Below are positions 1 to 7,110 of a stretch of DNA of 11,646 nt, piece after piece (the first letter of the stretch is position 1; every line of letters begins with the position of its first letter). Source of the DNA: Sphingomonas sanxanigenens (lineage in GTDB: Bacteria > Pseudomonadota > Alphaproteobacteria > Sphingomonadales > Sphingomonadaceae); the NCBI GenBank assembly GCA_003240855.1, contig QFNN01000095.1, positions 1-11,646 of the forward strand, read 5' to 3'. A program made the position numbers and the translations under genes. The notes below the pieces were generated by a model. That model did no database searches and was not told where the DNA came from. It saw only the letters and a list, made by a program, of their open reading frames with translations.

Positions 1-2
1 GC

Positions 3-98
3 GTCAAAGCGCTTGAAGCGGAAGTCGCGCGCACCCGCGCGAAACGCGAAGGCGCGGTTAACCATCGGGCAAGCGCCGATGCCCTATTCAAGCGATAG
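3..98 (+). CDS. C-terminal 31 residues of an unidentified protein (5' end outside window)
   Basis: An open frame runs from the left edge to a TAG at 96-98. It encodes a 31-residue, Ala/Arg/Glu/Lys-rich, probably helical tail that begins VKALEAEVARTRAKREG and ends DALFKR. Codon use is moderately GC3-rich and fits real coding sequence. I do not recognise the family. It does not look like the end of ClpS, the adaptor often encoded just before clpA. About 100 bp separate its stop from the clpA start, so clpA may have its own promoter or be read through. Confidence 0.5.
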   Translation, partial: VKALEAEVARTRAKREGAVNHRASADALFKR

Positions 99-122
99 GC
101 GAGGCGATGATCGGGACCATCC

Positions 123-151
123 TTGATGCACGCGCCCCGACTACCGACATA
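123..151 (+). promoter_or_regulatory. weak candidate promoter for clpA
   Basis: TTGATG (123-128) lies 17 bases before GACATA (146-151), which places a start site about 40 bases before the clpA ATG. The -35-like hexamer is fair and the -10-like one is poor. I looked for a sigma-32-type box because clpA can be stress-induced, but the CCCC run at 135-138 lies too close to the upstream CTTGAT to form one. Confidence 0.2.
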
Positions 152-199
152 GAGAGTCGACAGGGTCCGCCGCACGGCCGCCCCTCAGGAGTGAACTGA

Positions 200-2518
200 A
201 TGCCATCCTTTGCCCCCACTCTCGAAGCCACTTTGCACCGGGCGCTGACCCAGGCCTCGGGCCGGCGCCACGAATATGCGACGCTTGAGCATCTCCTGCT
301 CGCGTTGATCGACGATTCGGACGCATCTAAGGTGATGGTCGCCTGCGGCGTCGACCTGAACGAGCTGCGCGAGGCGGTGACGACCTATCTCGATACCGAG
401 CTGGAGGCGCTGCGCGTCGAGGGTGAAACCGATCCTTCGCCTACCTCGGGCTTCCAGCGCGTCGTCCAGCGCGCGATCCTCCACGTCCAGTCCTCGGGCC
501 GCGACGAAGTGACGGGCGCCAACGTGCTCGTCGCGCTGTTCAGCGAGCGCGAAAGCTATGCCGTCTATTTCCTACAGCAGCAGGATATGAGCCGCCTCGA
601 CGCCGTCAGCTTCATTAGCCATGGTGTCGGCAAGGGCGGGCAGGCCCCCGAGCCGCGCGAAGTGAAAGGCGCGGAAGAGGAGAAGCCCGCCAAGGCCGAA
701 GGCAAGCAGAAGAGCGAGAGCGCGTTGAAGCAGTTCACCGTCGATCTCAATGCGAAGGCGCGCGAAGGCAAGGTCGATCCCCTGATCGGGCGTTCGGCGG
801 AGGTCGACCGCACCATCCAGATCCTCTGCCGCCGGTCGAAGAACAACCCGCTCTATGTGGGCGATCCGGGCGTCGGCAAGACGGCGATCGCGGAAGGCCT
901 GGCGCGCAAGATCATCGAAGGCGACGTGCCCGACGTGCTCAAGCCCGCAGTCATCTATTCGCTCGACATGGGCGCGCTGCTCGCCGGCACCCGCTATCGC
1001 GGCGATTTCGAGGAAAGGCTGAAAGCCGTCGTCTCCGAGCTGGAGAAGATGCCTCATGCGATCCTGTTTATCGACGAGATCCACACGGTGATCGGCGCGG
1101 GCGCGACCAGCGGCGGAGCGATGGACGCATCGAACCTGCTCAAGCCGGCTCTGTCGGGCGGATCGATCCGGTGCATCGGCTCCACGACCTACAAGGAGTT
1201 CCGCAACCATTTCGAGAAGGATCGCGCGCTGCTCCGCCGCTTCCAGAAGATCGACGTCAACGAGCCGTCGATCGAGGATACGGTGAAGATCCTGACCGGG
1301 CTGCGCTCCGCCTTCGAGAGCCACCACAGCGTCAAATACACCCCCGACGCCATCAAGTCGGCGGTGGAGCTGTCGGCGCGCTACATCAACGACCGCAAGC
1401 TGCCCGACAAGGCGATCGACGTGATCGACGAAGTCGGCGCGATGCAGATGCTGGTCGTTCCCTCCAAGCGCAAGAAAGTGATTACGCCCAAGGAGATCGA
1501 GGCCGTGATCGCCACGATGGCGCGCATCCCGCCGAAATCCGTCTCGACCGACGACAAGAAGTCACTGGAAACGCTTGAGACCGATCTGAAGCGCGTTGTG
1601 TTCGGCCAGAATCTCGCGATCGAGAAGCTCGCCTCGGCGATCAAGCTCAGCCGCGCCGGGCTGCGCGATCCCGACAAGCCGATCGGCAATTATCTGTTCA
1701 CCGGCCCGACCGGCGTCGGCAAGACCGAGGTCGCCCGCCAGCTCGCTACGATCATGGGCATCCCGCTCCAGCGTTTCGACATGAGCGAATATATGGAGCG
1801 GCACTCGGTCTCGCGGCTGATCGGCGCGCCTCCGGGCTATGTCGGCTATGATCAGGGCGGCCTGCTGACCGATGCGGTCGATCAGAACCCGCATTCGGTG
1901 CTGCTGCTCGACGAGATCGAGAAAGCGCATCCCGATCTGTTCAACATCCTGCTGCAGGTGATGGACAATGGGAAGCTGACCGACCACCACGGCAAGACGG
2001 TCGATTTCCGCAACATCATCCTCATCATGACGACCAATGCCGGCGCGTCCGACATGGCGCGCGAGGCGCTGGGCTTCGGCAACGTCACCCGCGAGGGCGA
2101 GGATGAGGAAGCGGTGAGGAAGATGTTCACGCCGGAGTTCAGGAACAGGCTCGATGCCATTGTTCCCTTTGGCTATCTTCCGCCCGAAGTCGTGGCGCGC
2201 GTGGTCGAGAAGTTCATCCTTCAGCTCGAACTTCAACTGGCCGACCGCGAAGTCCACATCACGCTCGACGACGACGCCAAGGCGTGGCTCACGCAGCGCG
2301 GCTATGACAAGCTCTATGGCGCGCGCCCGATGGGCCGCCTCATCCAGGAGAAGGTCAAGCAGCCGCTGGCCGAGGAGCTGCTGTTCGGCAAGCTCGTCCA
2401 TGGCGGCGAAGTGAAGGTGCATCTGAAGGACGACGCGCTCGCCTTCGAGATCACCCCCGCCCCGCCGAAAAAGCCGCGCAAGAAGGGCGGCGCCGCCAAG
2501 GCGCAGGTCAAGGCTTGA
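200..2518 (+). CDS. clpA: ATP-dependent Clp protease ATP-binding subunit ClpA
   Basis: AAA+ unfoldase that threads substrates into the ClpP chamber in the cytoplasm; in other bacteria ClpS delivers N-degron substrates to it. The product is 772 aa, close to the 758 aa of E. coli ClpA. The N-terminal Clp_N repeat domain covers about residues 1-140 and is followed by a charged linker (about 150-175, rich in E/K). The first AAA module has Walker A GDPGVGKT at 221-228 and Walker B ILFIDEIH at 288-295. The second has Walker A GPTGVGKT at 502-509 and Walker B VLLLDE at 567-572. LGF at 624-626 occupies the place of the ClpP-binding IGL/IGF loop, and FTPEFRNRLD follows as the sensor/arginine-finger region. 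There is no long coiled-coil middle domain, which argues against ClpB. The tail is basic (KKPRKKGG). The ATG is chosen because AGGAG (187-191) sits 8 bases upstream. No clpS is visible immediately upstream. Confidence 0.97.
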   Translation: MPSFAPTLEATLHRALTQASGRRHEYATLEHLLLALIDDSDASKVMVACGVDLNELREAVTTYLDTELEALRVEGETDPSPTSGFQRVVQRAILHVQSSGRDEVTGANVLVALFSERESYAVYFLQQQDMSRLDAVSFISHGVGKGGQAPEPREVKGAEEEKPAKAEGKQKSESALKQFTVDLNAKAREGKVDPLIGRSAEVDRTIQILCRRSKNNPLYVGDPGVGKTAIAEGLARKIIEGDVPDVLKPAVIYSLDMGALLAGTRYRGDFEERLKAVVSELEKMPHAILFIDEIHTVIGAGATSGGAMDASNLLKPALSGGSIRCIGSTTYKEFRNHFEKDRALLRRFQKIDVNEPSIEDTVKILTGLRSAFESHHSVKYTPDAIKSAVELSARYINDRKLPDKAIDVIDEVGAMQMLVVPSKRKKVITPKEIEAVIATMARIPPKSVSTDDKKSLETLETDLKRVVFGQNLAIEKLASAIKLSRAGLRDPDKPIGNYLFTGPTGVGKTEVARQLATIMGIPLQRFDMSEYMERHSVSRLIGAPPGYVGYDQGGLLTDAVDQNPHSVLLLDEIEKAHPDLFNILLQVMDNGKLTDHHGKTVDFRNIILIMTTNAGASDMAREALGFGNVTREGEDEEAVRKMFTPEFRNRLDAIVPFGYLPPEVVARVVEKFILQLELQLADREVHITLDDDAKAWLTQRGYDKLYGARPMGRLIQEKVKQPLAEELLFGKLVHGGEVKVHLKDDALAFEITPAPPKKPRKKGGAAKAQVKA

Positions 2519-2849
2519 CCGGAGCCGTCGCCGACACGCTGAAGCTTGTCGGCGACGGTGACGAGTTGGACTTGCTGCGCGCGGTTGAAACGAGTTTTGA
2601 AGTCGATTTCGGCAAGAAGCTCGAATGGACGACGGTGGAACACATGTTTCTAGCGCTCAAGGCGCTGAGGCCACCGTCTGATGAGGTCGGCAGTGCGCGA
2701 CGAGCACGACATTTTATCGACTGCGTCGCGCATCGCCGCTCCTGACAGAGCTTGATGTGAAGCCCGATACGCGGCTCAGGAATCCTAGAATAAGACATCC
2801 CAAGCATTTCGCGCGAGCTCTTGAGAAAACGTCCGGTCTGCGCCTGCCC
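2515..2849 (+). pseudogene. frameshifted acyl-carrier-protein-like gene, fused downstream into an antitoxin frame
   Basis: A TTG start overlapping the clpA stop (TTGA) opens a frame to 2745. Its first 55 or so residues resemble a small ACP-like fold (LLRAVETSFEVDFG, then EWTTVEHMFLALKAL). In that frame the sequence then becomes unlikely (SARRARHFIDCVAHRRS). From 2685 the -1 frame gives a more convincing continuation, RQCATSTTFYRLRRA, then LDVKPDTRLRNP and ALEKTSGLRLP. This matches my memory of the C-A-T-A-M-x-F-Y-R-L-R-R-A-L segment following the ACP-like part in a proteobacterial family. Loss of one base (or gain of two) near 2685 explains the shift; TGA at 2682-2684 closes the second frame upstream. 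I see no obvious slippery heptamer, so decay is more likely than programmed frameshifting. The end (2849) is where antitoxin-like sequence takes over. Base composition is less GC-biased than in clpA. Confidence 0.5.
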
Positions 2850-3020
2850 AAGGAAGTGCTCGCACGCCTGCGCGTCGGGCTTGGCGACAGCCCGTATCTG
2901 ACCGAGCGGCCCGAGGGGTTTACCGTCACAGCATCGAGCCCTGATTTCGAGAAGCGCGCGGCGCTCGCGGAACGGATCATGCGCGAGGATAGGGATATTC
3001 TGCACGTCCTCGCCCAGTGA
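2757..3020 (+). CDS. AbrB/MazE-type antitoxin-like protein (possible orphan, N terminus chimeric)
   Basis: The open frame from GTG at 2757 to TGA at 3018-3020 gives 87 aa. Residues from about 31 onward read as a swapped-hairpin AbrB/MazE antitoxin: LPKEVLARLRVGLGDSPYL, then TERPEGFTV, DFEKRAALAERIMREDRD and ILHVLAQ. Antitoxins of this type commonly precede doc toxins in alphaproteobacteria; they bind the operon promoter and neutralise the toxin. The stop overlaps the next GTG (GTGA, 3017-3020), the usual translational coupling of a toxin-antitoxin pair. The N-terminal 30 residues are not typical of the family, which usually starts with a short strand ending in SGNS.A.RLP; they continue the frame of the ACP-like remnant upstream. 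The start is uncertain: only a weak ACAGAG precedes the GTG, and no ATG is available in frame. It may be expressed or a relic. Confidence 0.55.
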   Translation: MKPDTRLRNPRIRHPKHFARALEKTSGLRLPKEVLARLRVGLGDSPYLTERPEGFTVTASSPDFEKRAALAERIMREDRDILHVLAQ

Positions 3021-3259
3021 GCGGCGAAACGCGTGACAAGCCAGCGTGGCTGACAATCGCCGATGCGAACGCAGTCCATGCGCGGCAGATTGCGGAGCAT
3101 GGCGGCGGCGTGGGCATACGCGATGCCGGTTTGCTTGAATCGGCGCTGGCGCAGCCCATCAATCGCTGGGGCTGTGGCGACGACGATCCGGCAACGCTTG
3201 CAGCCGCCTATGCTTATGGGATCGCGCGGACGCGGGAATTGCTGGCGATCGGCAAATAG
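3017..3259 (+). pseudogene. truncated Doc (death-on-curing) toxin lacking the Fic motif
   Basis: This 80-aa frame starts at a GTG overlapping the antitoxin stop. Residues 1-71 match the N-terminal part of Doc/Fic-fold toxins: WLTIADANAVHARQIAEHGG, then GIRDAGLLESALAQP, and AAAYAYGIAR ending at residue 71 (base 3229). In intact Doc proteins (about 120-130 aa) the next residues form the catalytic H-P-F-x-x-G-N-K-R motif, which phosphorylates EF-Tu. Here they are replaced by TRELLAIGK and a TAG. The active site and the C-terminal helices are missing, so the product should be inactive. No remainder of the toxin is visible before the peptidase gene at 3332, so the deletion removed it rather than a simple point stop. 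Confidence 0.7.
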
Positions 3260-3331
3260 GCGCCCCGCCCCCTTGCCAAGGCGCGCGAAATCATCAGATT
3301 GCCGCCGTCCACATCCCCAGGGGGTCTCTGC

Positions 3332-5410
3332 ATGTTCCGTTTCGCCTTGCTGCCGCTACTGGCGCTCGCCGCTTCGCCCGCCCTTACCGCGCCTGCCCTG
3401 GCCGCCCCGGCCGACGGCCCCAGCCGCATCTTTGAAGGTAAGAACATATTCGGGCTGGAAGTCGCGGCCGATCCCCAGATCAGCCCCGACGGCGCGACCG
3501 TCGCCTATGTCCGCAAATCGAACGACATCATGACCGACCGGGCGCGATCGACCATCTGGCTGATCGACGTGCGCAGCGGCGCGCAGACGCCGCTGGTCGC
3601 AGGCCCCGGCGCGCATTTCAGCCCGCGCTGGTCGCCCGATGGCAAGCGCCTCGCCTATGTATCGAGCGACGGCGGCGGATCGCCGCAGCTCTATGTGCGC
3701 TGGATCGCGACGGGCGCGACCGCCAGGGTGACGAGCCTGCCCGACAGCCCCGGATCGATCGCCTGGTCGCCTGACGGCAGCCGCCTCGCCTACACGCTCG
3801 CGGTACCCGATGCGCCGGCTTCGCTCGGCAACGCGCCCGCCAAGCCCGAAGGCGCGAAATGGGCCGATCCGCTCGAGGTCATCACCGCCGTCACCTATCG
3901 CGCGGACGGCGCAGGCTATCTGAAGCCCGGGCATGACCATATCTTCGTCGTGCCTGCCGATGGCGGCGCGCCGCAGCAGCTCAGCTTCGGCCCCTATGAC
4001 GATGGCGGCCCGCTCTCCTGGTCGCTCGACGGGCGGACCATCTATTTCAGCGCCAACCGCAACAAGGATTGGGAGCGCAGCCCCGCCAACAGCGAAGTCT
4101 ATGCGCTCGACGTCGCGACCGGCGCGGTGAAGCCGCTGACCACGCGCAAGGGGCCGGACCAGAATCCGCTGCTCTCGCCCGACGGCAAGCACATCGCCTA
4201 TCTGGGCTATGACGACAGATATCTGGGCTACCAGAATGTCCGCCTCTATGTGATGAACCCGGACGGATCGGGTTCGCGCGTGCTGACCGCGTCGCTCGAC
4301 CGCTCGGTCGACGACATCGTCTGGGCGGCGGACAGCAAGGCGGTCTATGTCAAATATGACGACAAGGCCGAAACCAAGGTCGCGCGCATCGGGCTCGACG
4401 GCAGCCTGCGCGATCTCGCGAGCGGACTGAAAGGCGCCTCGCTCGACCGCCCCTACACCGGCGGCAGCTTCTCGGTCTCGCGCGACGGGACCATCGCCTA
4501 TACCGGCGGCACCGCGCTGCGCCCCGCCGATGTCGAAGTGACGAGGGGCGGCGAAGGCCGCCGCCTGACGCACCTCAACGACGCCTTCCTGAGCGCCAAG
4601 ACGCTGGGTCAGGTGAAGCCGCTGGCGGTGACCGCAAGCGACGGCCGCAAGGTCGATGCGTGGATCGTCACCCCGCCCAACTATGATCCGTCGAAGAAAT
4701 ATCCGCTGATCCTCGAGATCCACGGCGGTCCCTTCTCGGCCTATTCGTCGAGTTTCTCGACCGACGACCAGCTCTATGCCGCCGCCGGCTATATCGTGCT
4801 GTTCACCAACCCGCGCGGATCGACATCCTATGGCGAGGAGTTCGCCAACCTCATCCACCACAAATATCCGGGCGACGATTATGGCGACCTGATGAGCGCG
4901 GTGGATGCGGCGGTGGCGACCGCCAATGCCGATCCGGACAATCTGTTCATCACCGGCGGTTCGGGCGGCGGCGTGCTGACCGCGTGGAGCGTGGGCAAGA
5001 CCGATCGCTTCAAGGCGGCGGCCACGCAGAAGCCGGTGATCGACTGGACCAGCTTCAGCCTCACCTCCGACGGCGCGCCGATGTACCACCAATATTGGTT
5101 CGACAAGTTCCCGTGGGAGGATCAGGCGGGCTATTGGGCGCGCTCGCCGCTGTCGCTGGTCGGCAACGTCAAGACGCCGACGCTCGTCGTCGTGGGCAGC
5201 GAGGATTATCGCACCCCGGTGAGCGAATCCGAGCAATATTATACCGCGCTCAACCTGCTGCATGTGCCGACCGCGCTGGTGAAGGTGCCGGGCGCCAGCC
5301 ATGGCGGCATCGCCGCGCGGCCCAGCCAGGCGGCGGCCAAGGCCTCGGCGATCCTCGCCTGGTTCGGCAAGTATCGCGACAAGCCGAAATGGACGCCCGG
5401 GGCCGAATAA
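3332..5410 (+). CDS. secreted S9-family (prolyl oligopeptidase / acylaminoacyl-peptidase-like) serine peptidase
   Basis: Predicted exported exopeptidase or oligopeptidase of 692 aa. Residues 1-26 form a Sec signal peptide (FALLPLLALAAS core, cleavage near TAPALAA), so it should act in the periplasm or outside the cell. Residues about 40-400 hold a beta-propeller with TolB/PD40-like blades (WSPDGKRLAYV, WSPDGSRLAYT, WSLDGRTIYFS, LSPDGKHIAYL). The C-terminal alpha/beta-hydrolase domain starts near 430 (LILEIHGGPFSAY) and carries Ser544 in GGSGGG, Asp625 in GSEDYRTP and His657 in GASHGG, a complete triad in the S9 order. ATG 3332 is chosen over an upstream in-frame TTG (3299) because AGGGGG (3319-3324) sits 7 bases before it and the signal peptide begins there. 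Paralogues of this family are numerous in sphingomonads, so no gene symbol is given and the exact specificity is unknown. Confidence 0.93.
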   Translation: MFRFALLPLLALAASPALTAPALAAPADGPSRIFEGKNIFGLEVAADPQISPDGATVAYVRKSNDIMTDRARSTIWLIDVRSGAQTPLVAGPGAHFSPRWSPDGKRLAYVSSDGGGSPQLYVRWIATGATARVTSLPDSPGSIAWSPDGSRLAYTLAVPDAPASLGNAPAKPEGAKWADPLEVITAVTYRADGAGYLKPGHDHIFVVPADGGAPQQLSFGPYDDGGPLSWSLDGRTIYFSANRNKDWERSPANSEVYALDVATGAVKPLTTRKGPDQNPLLSPDGKHIAYLGYDDRYLGYQNVRLYVMNPDGSGSRVLTASLDRSVDDIVWAADSKAVYVKYDDKAETKVARIGLDGSLRDLASGLKGASLDRPYTGGSFSVSRDGTIAYTGGTALRPADVEVTRGGEGRRLTHLNDAFLSAKTLGQVKPLAVTASDGRKVDAWIVTPPNYDPSKKYPLILEIHGGPFSAYSSSFSTDDQLYAAAGYIVLFTNPRGSTSYGEEFANLIHHKYPGDDYGDLMSAVDAAVATANADPDNLFITGGSGGGVLTAWSVGKTDRFKAAATQKPVIDWTSFSLTSDGAPMYHQYWFDKFPWEDQAGYWARSPLSLVGNVKTPTLVVVGSEDYRTPVSESEQYYTALNLLHVPTALVKVPGASHGGIAARPSQAAAKASAILAWFGKYRDKPKWTPGAE

Positions 5411-5420
5411 GCGGCTGAGA

Positions 5421-5463
5421 GCCCGTTTTGAAAATGCACCGAAGGCGCATTTTCAAAACGGGC
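5421..5463 (+). repeat. perfect 17-bp inverted repeat (hairpin) after the S9 peptidase gene
   Basis: The arm at 5421-5437 (GCCCGTTTTGAAAATGC) is exactly reverse-complementary to 5447-5463, with a 9-base loop. It begins 10 bases after the peptidase stop. No T-run follows, so it is not a classic intrinsic terminator. It could still end transcription, stabilise the peptidase mRNA 3' end, or be a copy of a dispersed intergenic palindrome. Confidence 0.75.
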
Positions 5464-5531
5464 CTTGAGGTTTCTGCCCCTCTCCTCTTGCGTTACACCC
5501 GGCGACGGGGGCTGGAGGAGAGGAGTCGGCA

Positions 5532-6401
5532 ATGGACCGGGACGACATCAGATCGCGCGCGATCGCGCTTTACGACCGCTACACGCATGAAGGGCGCGAC
5601 CGCCGCGCCTTTCTGGGCGAACTGACGCTGCTGGCGGGAAGCCCCGCCGCCGCCTCCGCCCTGCTCGCGGGCATCGCCGCCGATCCCGCCGCCGCCGCGA
5701 TCGTCGCGGCCGACGACAAGCGGCTGAAAACGCAGACCGTGGCGTGGGACAGCGCGCCGGGACGCAGGATGAGCGCCTATGTCGCCAATCCCGCGAAAGG
5801 CGCGCCGGCTGCACTGGTCGTCGTCATCCACGAGAATCGCGGCCTCAACGACCATATTCGCGATGTCGCGCGCCGCTTCGCGCTGGAAGGCTTCACAGCG
5901 GTCGCGCCCGATCTGCTCGCGCCCGATGGCGGCACGCCTGCCGACGAGGACAAGGCGCGCGACATGATCGGCAAACTCGACCTCGCCGCTACGACAAAGG
6001 ACGCGCAATCGACGTTCGCGCGCTTTGCCGGCAGGCGCAAGGCGGGCGTCGTCGGCTATTGCTGGGGCGGCGCGATGGTCGACCGGCTGGCCGTGGCGGG
6101 CGCGCCGCACCTGGCGGCCGCAGTCTCCTATTACGGCCCCGCCCCCGCGCCCGCCGAGGCCGCCAGGGTCAACGTGCCGCTGATGATGAACCTCGCCGGG
6201 CTCGACACGCGCGTCGCCACCACCGCAAAGCCCTTTGCCGATGCGCTGAAGGCGGCAGGCAAAAGCGTGATCGTCCATGACTATCCCGGCGTGAACCACG
6301 CGTTCAACAACGACACCTCGGCCGAGCGCTACAACGCCGATGCAGCCAAGCTCGCCTGGGCGCGAACGATCGCCTTCTTCAACGAGCATCTGAAGGGCTG
6401 A
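5532..6401 (+). CDS. dienelactone hydrolase family protein
   Basis: Alpha/beta-hydrolase of 289 aa related to carboxymethylenebutenolidase; the substrate here is not known. The nucleophile is Cys177 in GYCWGG, with Asp225 (AGLDTRV) and His256 (GVNHAFNND) completing the DLH triad. Glu101 in HENRG corresponds to the glutamate that holds the Cys in DLH. The conserved segment LAPDGGTPADEDKARD and the C-terminal AWARTIAFFNEHL are typical of the longer form of this family, which has an extra N-terminal 60-70 residues. That extension contains DRRAFLG (Arg24-Arg25) followed by an apolar Ala/Leu stretch, which resembles a Tat signal. The ATG follows AGGAG (5521-5525) at 6 bases. The GST gene starts 51 bp downstream on the same strand and is probably cotranscribed. 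No classic dienelactone or catechol pathway genes are in the window. Confidence 0.9.
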   Translation: MDRDDIRSRAIALYDRYTHEGRDRRAFLGELTLLAGSPAAASALLAGIAADPAAAAIVAADDKRLKTQTVAWDSAPGRRMSAYVANPAKGAPAALVVVIHENRGLNDHIRDVARRFALEGFTAVAPDLLAPDGGTPADEDKARDMIGKLDLAATTKDAQSTFARFAGRRKAGVVGYCWGGAMVDRLAVAGAPHLAAAVSYYGPAPAPAEAARVNVPLMMNLAGLDTRVATTAKPFADALKAAGKSVIVHDYPGVNHAFNNDTSAERYNADAAKLAWARTIAFFNEHLKG

Positions 6402-6452
6402 CTCGGCCCTGCGTTCCTGTTATGTTCACCTCAACTCCGAGGGAGACGGACA

Positions 6453-7076
6453 ATGGCGAAGCAGTTGATTCTCTACACCAATCCGATGTCGCGCGGACGA
6501 ATCGCGCGCTGGATGCTCGAGGAGGCGGGCGCGGCCTATGAAGTCGTGTTGCTCGACTATGCCTCGACGATGAAAAGCGAACCCTATCTGTCGGTCAATC
6601 CGATGGGCAAGGTTCCCGCGATCCGCCACGGCGACAAGGTCATCACCGAATGCGCGGCGATCTGCGCCTATCTGGCCGACGCTTTCCCCCAGGCCGGACT
6701 GGCGCCCGCGCTCGGCGACCGCGCCGATTATTATCGCTGGCTGTTCTTTGCGGCGGGTCCGGTCGAACAGGCCGTCACCAATCGCGCGGCGCAGTTCACG
6801 CCGAGCGCGGAGCTGGGGCGCATGTTCGGCTATGGCAATTACGACCTGACCGTGGACGTGCTCGACAAGCATCTGCAGGGGCGCGACTATGTCGCCGGAG
6901 ACAGTTTCACCGCCGCCGACGTCTATGTCGGATCGCAGGTGATGTGGGGCACCCAGTTCGGCACGCTGCCCAAGCGCGACAGCTTCATGGCCTATGCCGA
7001 TCGGCTGGCGGCGCGGCCGGCGAACCAGACGGCGAGCGCGAAGGACGATGCGGCGACGCCGGCCGCGCAAGTGTGA
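6453..7076 (+). CDS. glutathione S-transferase family protein
   Basis: Cytosolic GST-fold protein of 207 aa. The N-terminal thioredoxin-like domain (about 1-80) carries the start NPMSRGRIARWMLEE, with Ser13 in the position of the catalytic residue. The cis-proline motif NPMGKVPAI is at 49-57. The glutathione gamma-glutamyl contact is Glu66-Cys67 where E-S or E-T is usual. The helical C-terminal domain includes YVAGDSFTAADVYVGS, the N-capping box seen in most GSTs. The last 20 or so residues are a low-complexity Ala/Thr/Asp tail. GGGAG (6441-6445) lies 7 bases before the ATG. Its position after the DLH gene suggests a shared role with small electrophiles or carbonyl compounds; that is inference. 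Confidence 0.88.
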   Translation: MAKQLILYTNPMSRGRIARWMLEEAGAAYEVVLLDYASTMKSEPYLSVNPMGKVPAIRHGDKVITECAAICAYLADAFPQAGLAPALGDRADYYRWLFFAAGPVEQAVTNRAAQFTPSAELGRMFGYGNYDLTVDVLDKHLQGRDYVAGDSFTAADVYVGSQVMWGTQFGTLPKRDSFMAYADRLAARPANQTASAKDDAATPAAQV

Positions 7077-7110
7077 GTAGCCGGGCCTGACCGATCGGGG
7101 TGGGGGTCGC

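Noticed and set aside
2685..2756. programmed -1 frameshift joining the ACP-like halves
   Set aside because: No slippery heptamer or following strong structure is evident near 2685, and the downstream toxin gene is also broken, so simple decay fits better.
3299..3331. TTG start for the peptidase, 33 bases upstream of the ATG
   Set aside because: It has no ribosome site and would put 11 polar residues before the signal peptide. ATG 3332 has AGGGGG at a good distance.
3356..5302. 648-aa open frame on the minus strand across the peptidase gene
   Set aside because: It is an antisense frame kept open by high GC and strict codon bias. The plus strand has a signal peptide, propeller blades and a full catalytic triad; the minus-strand protein is Arg/Ala/Gly-rich with no recognisable motif.
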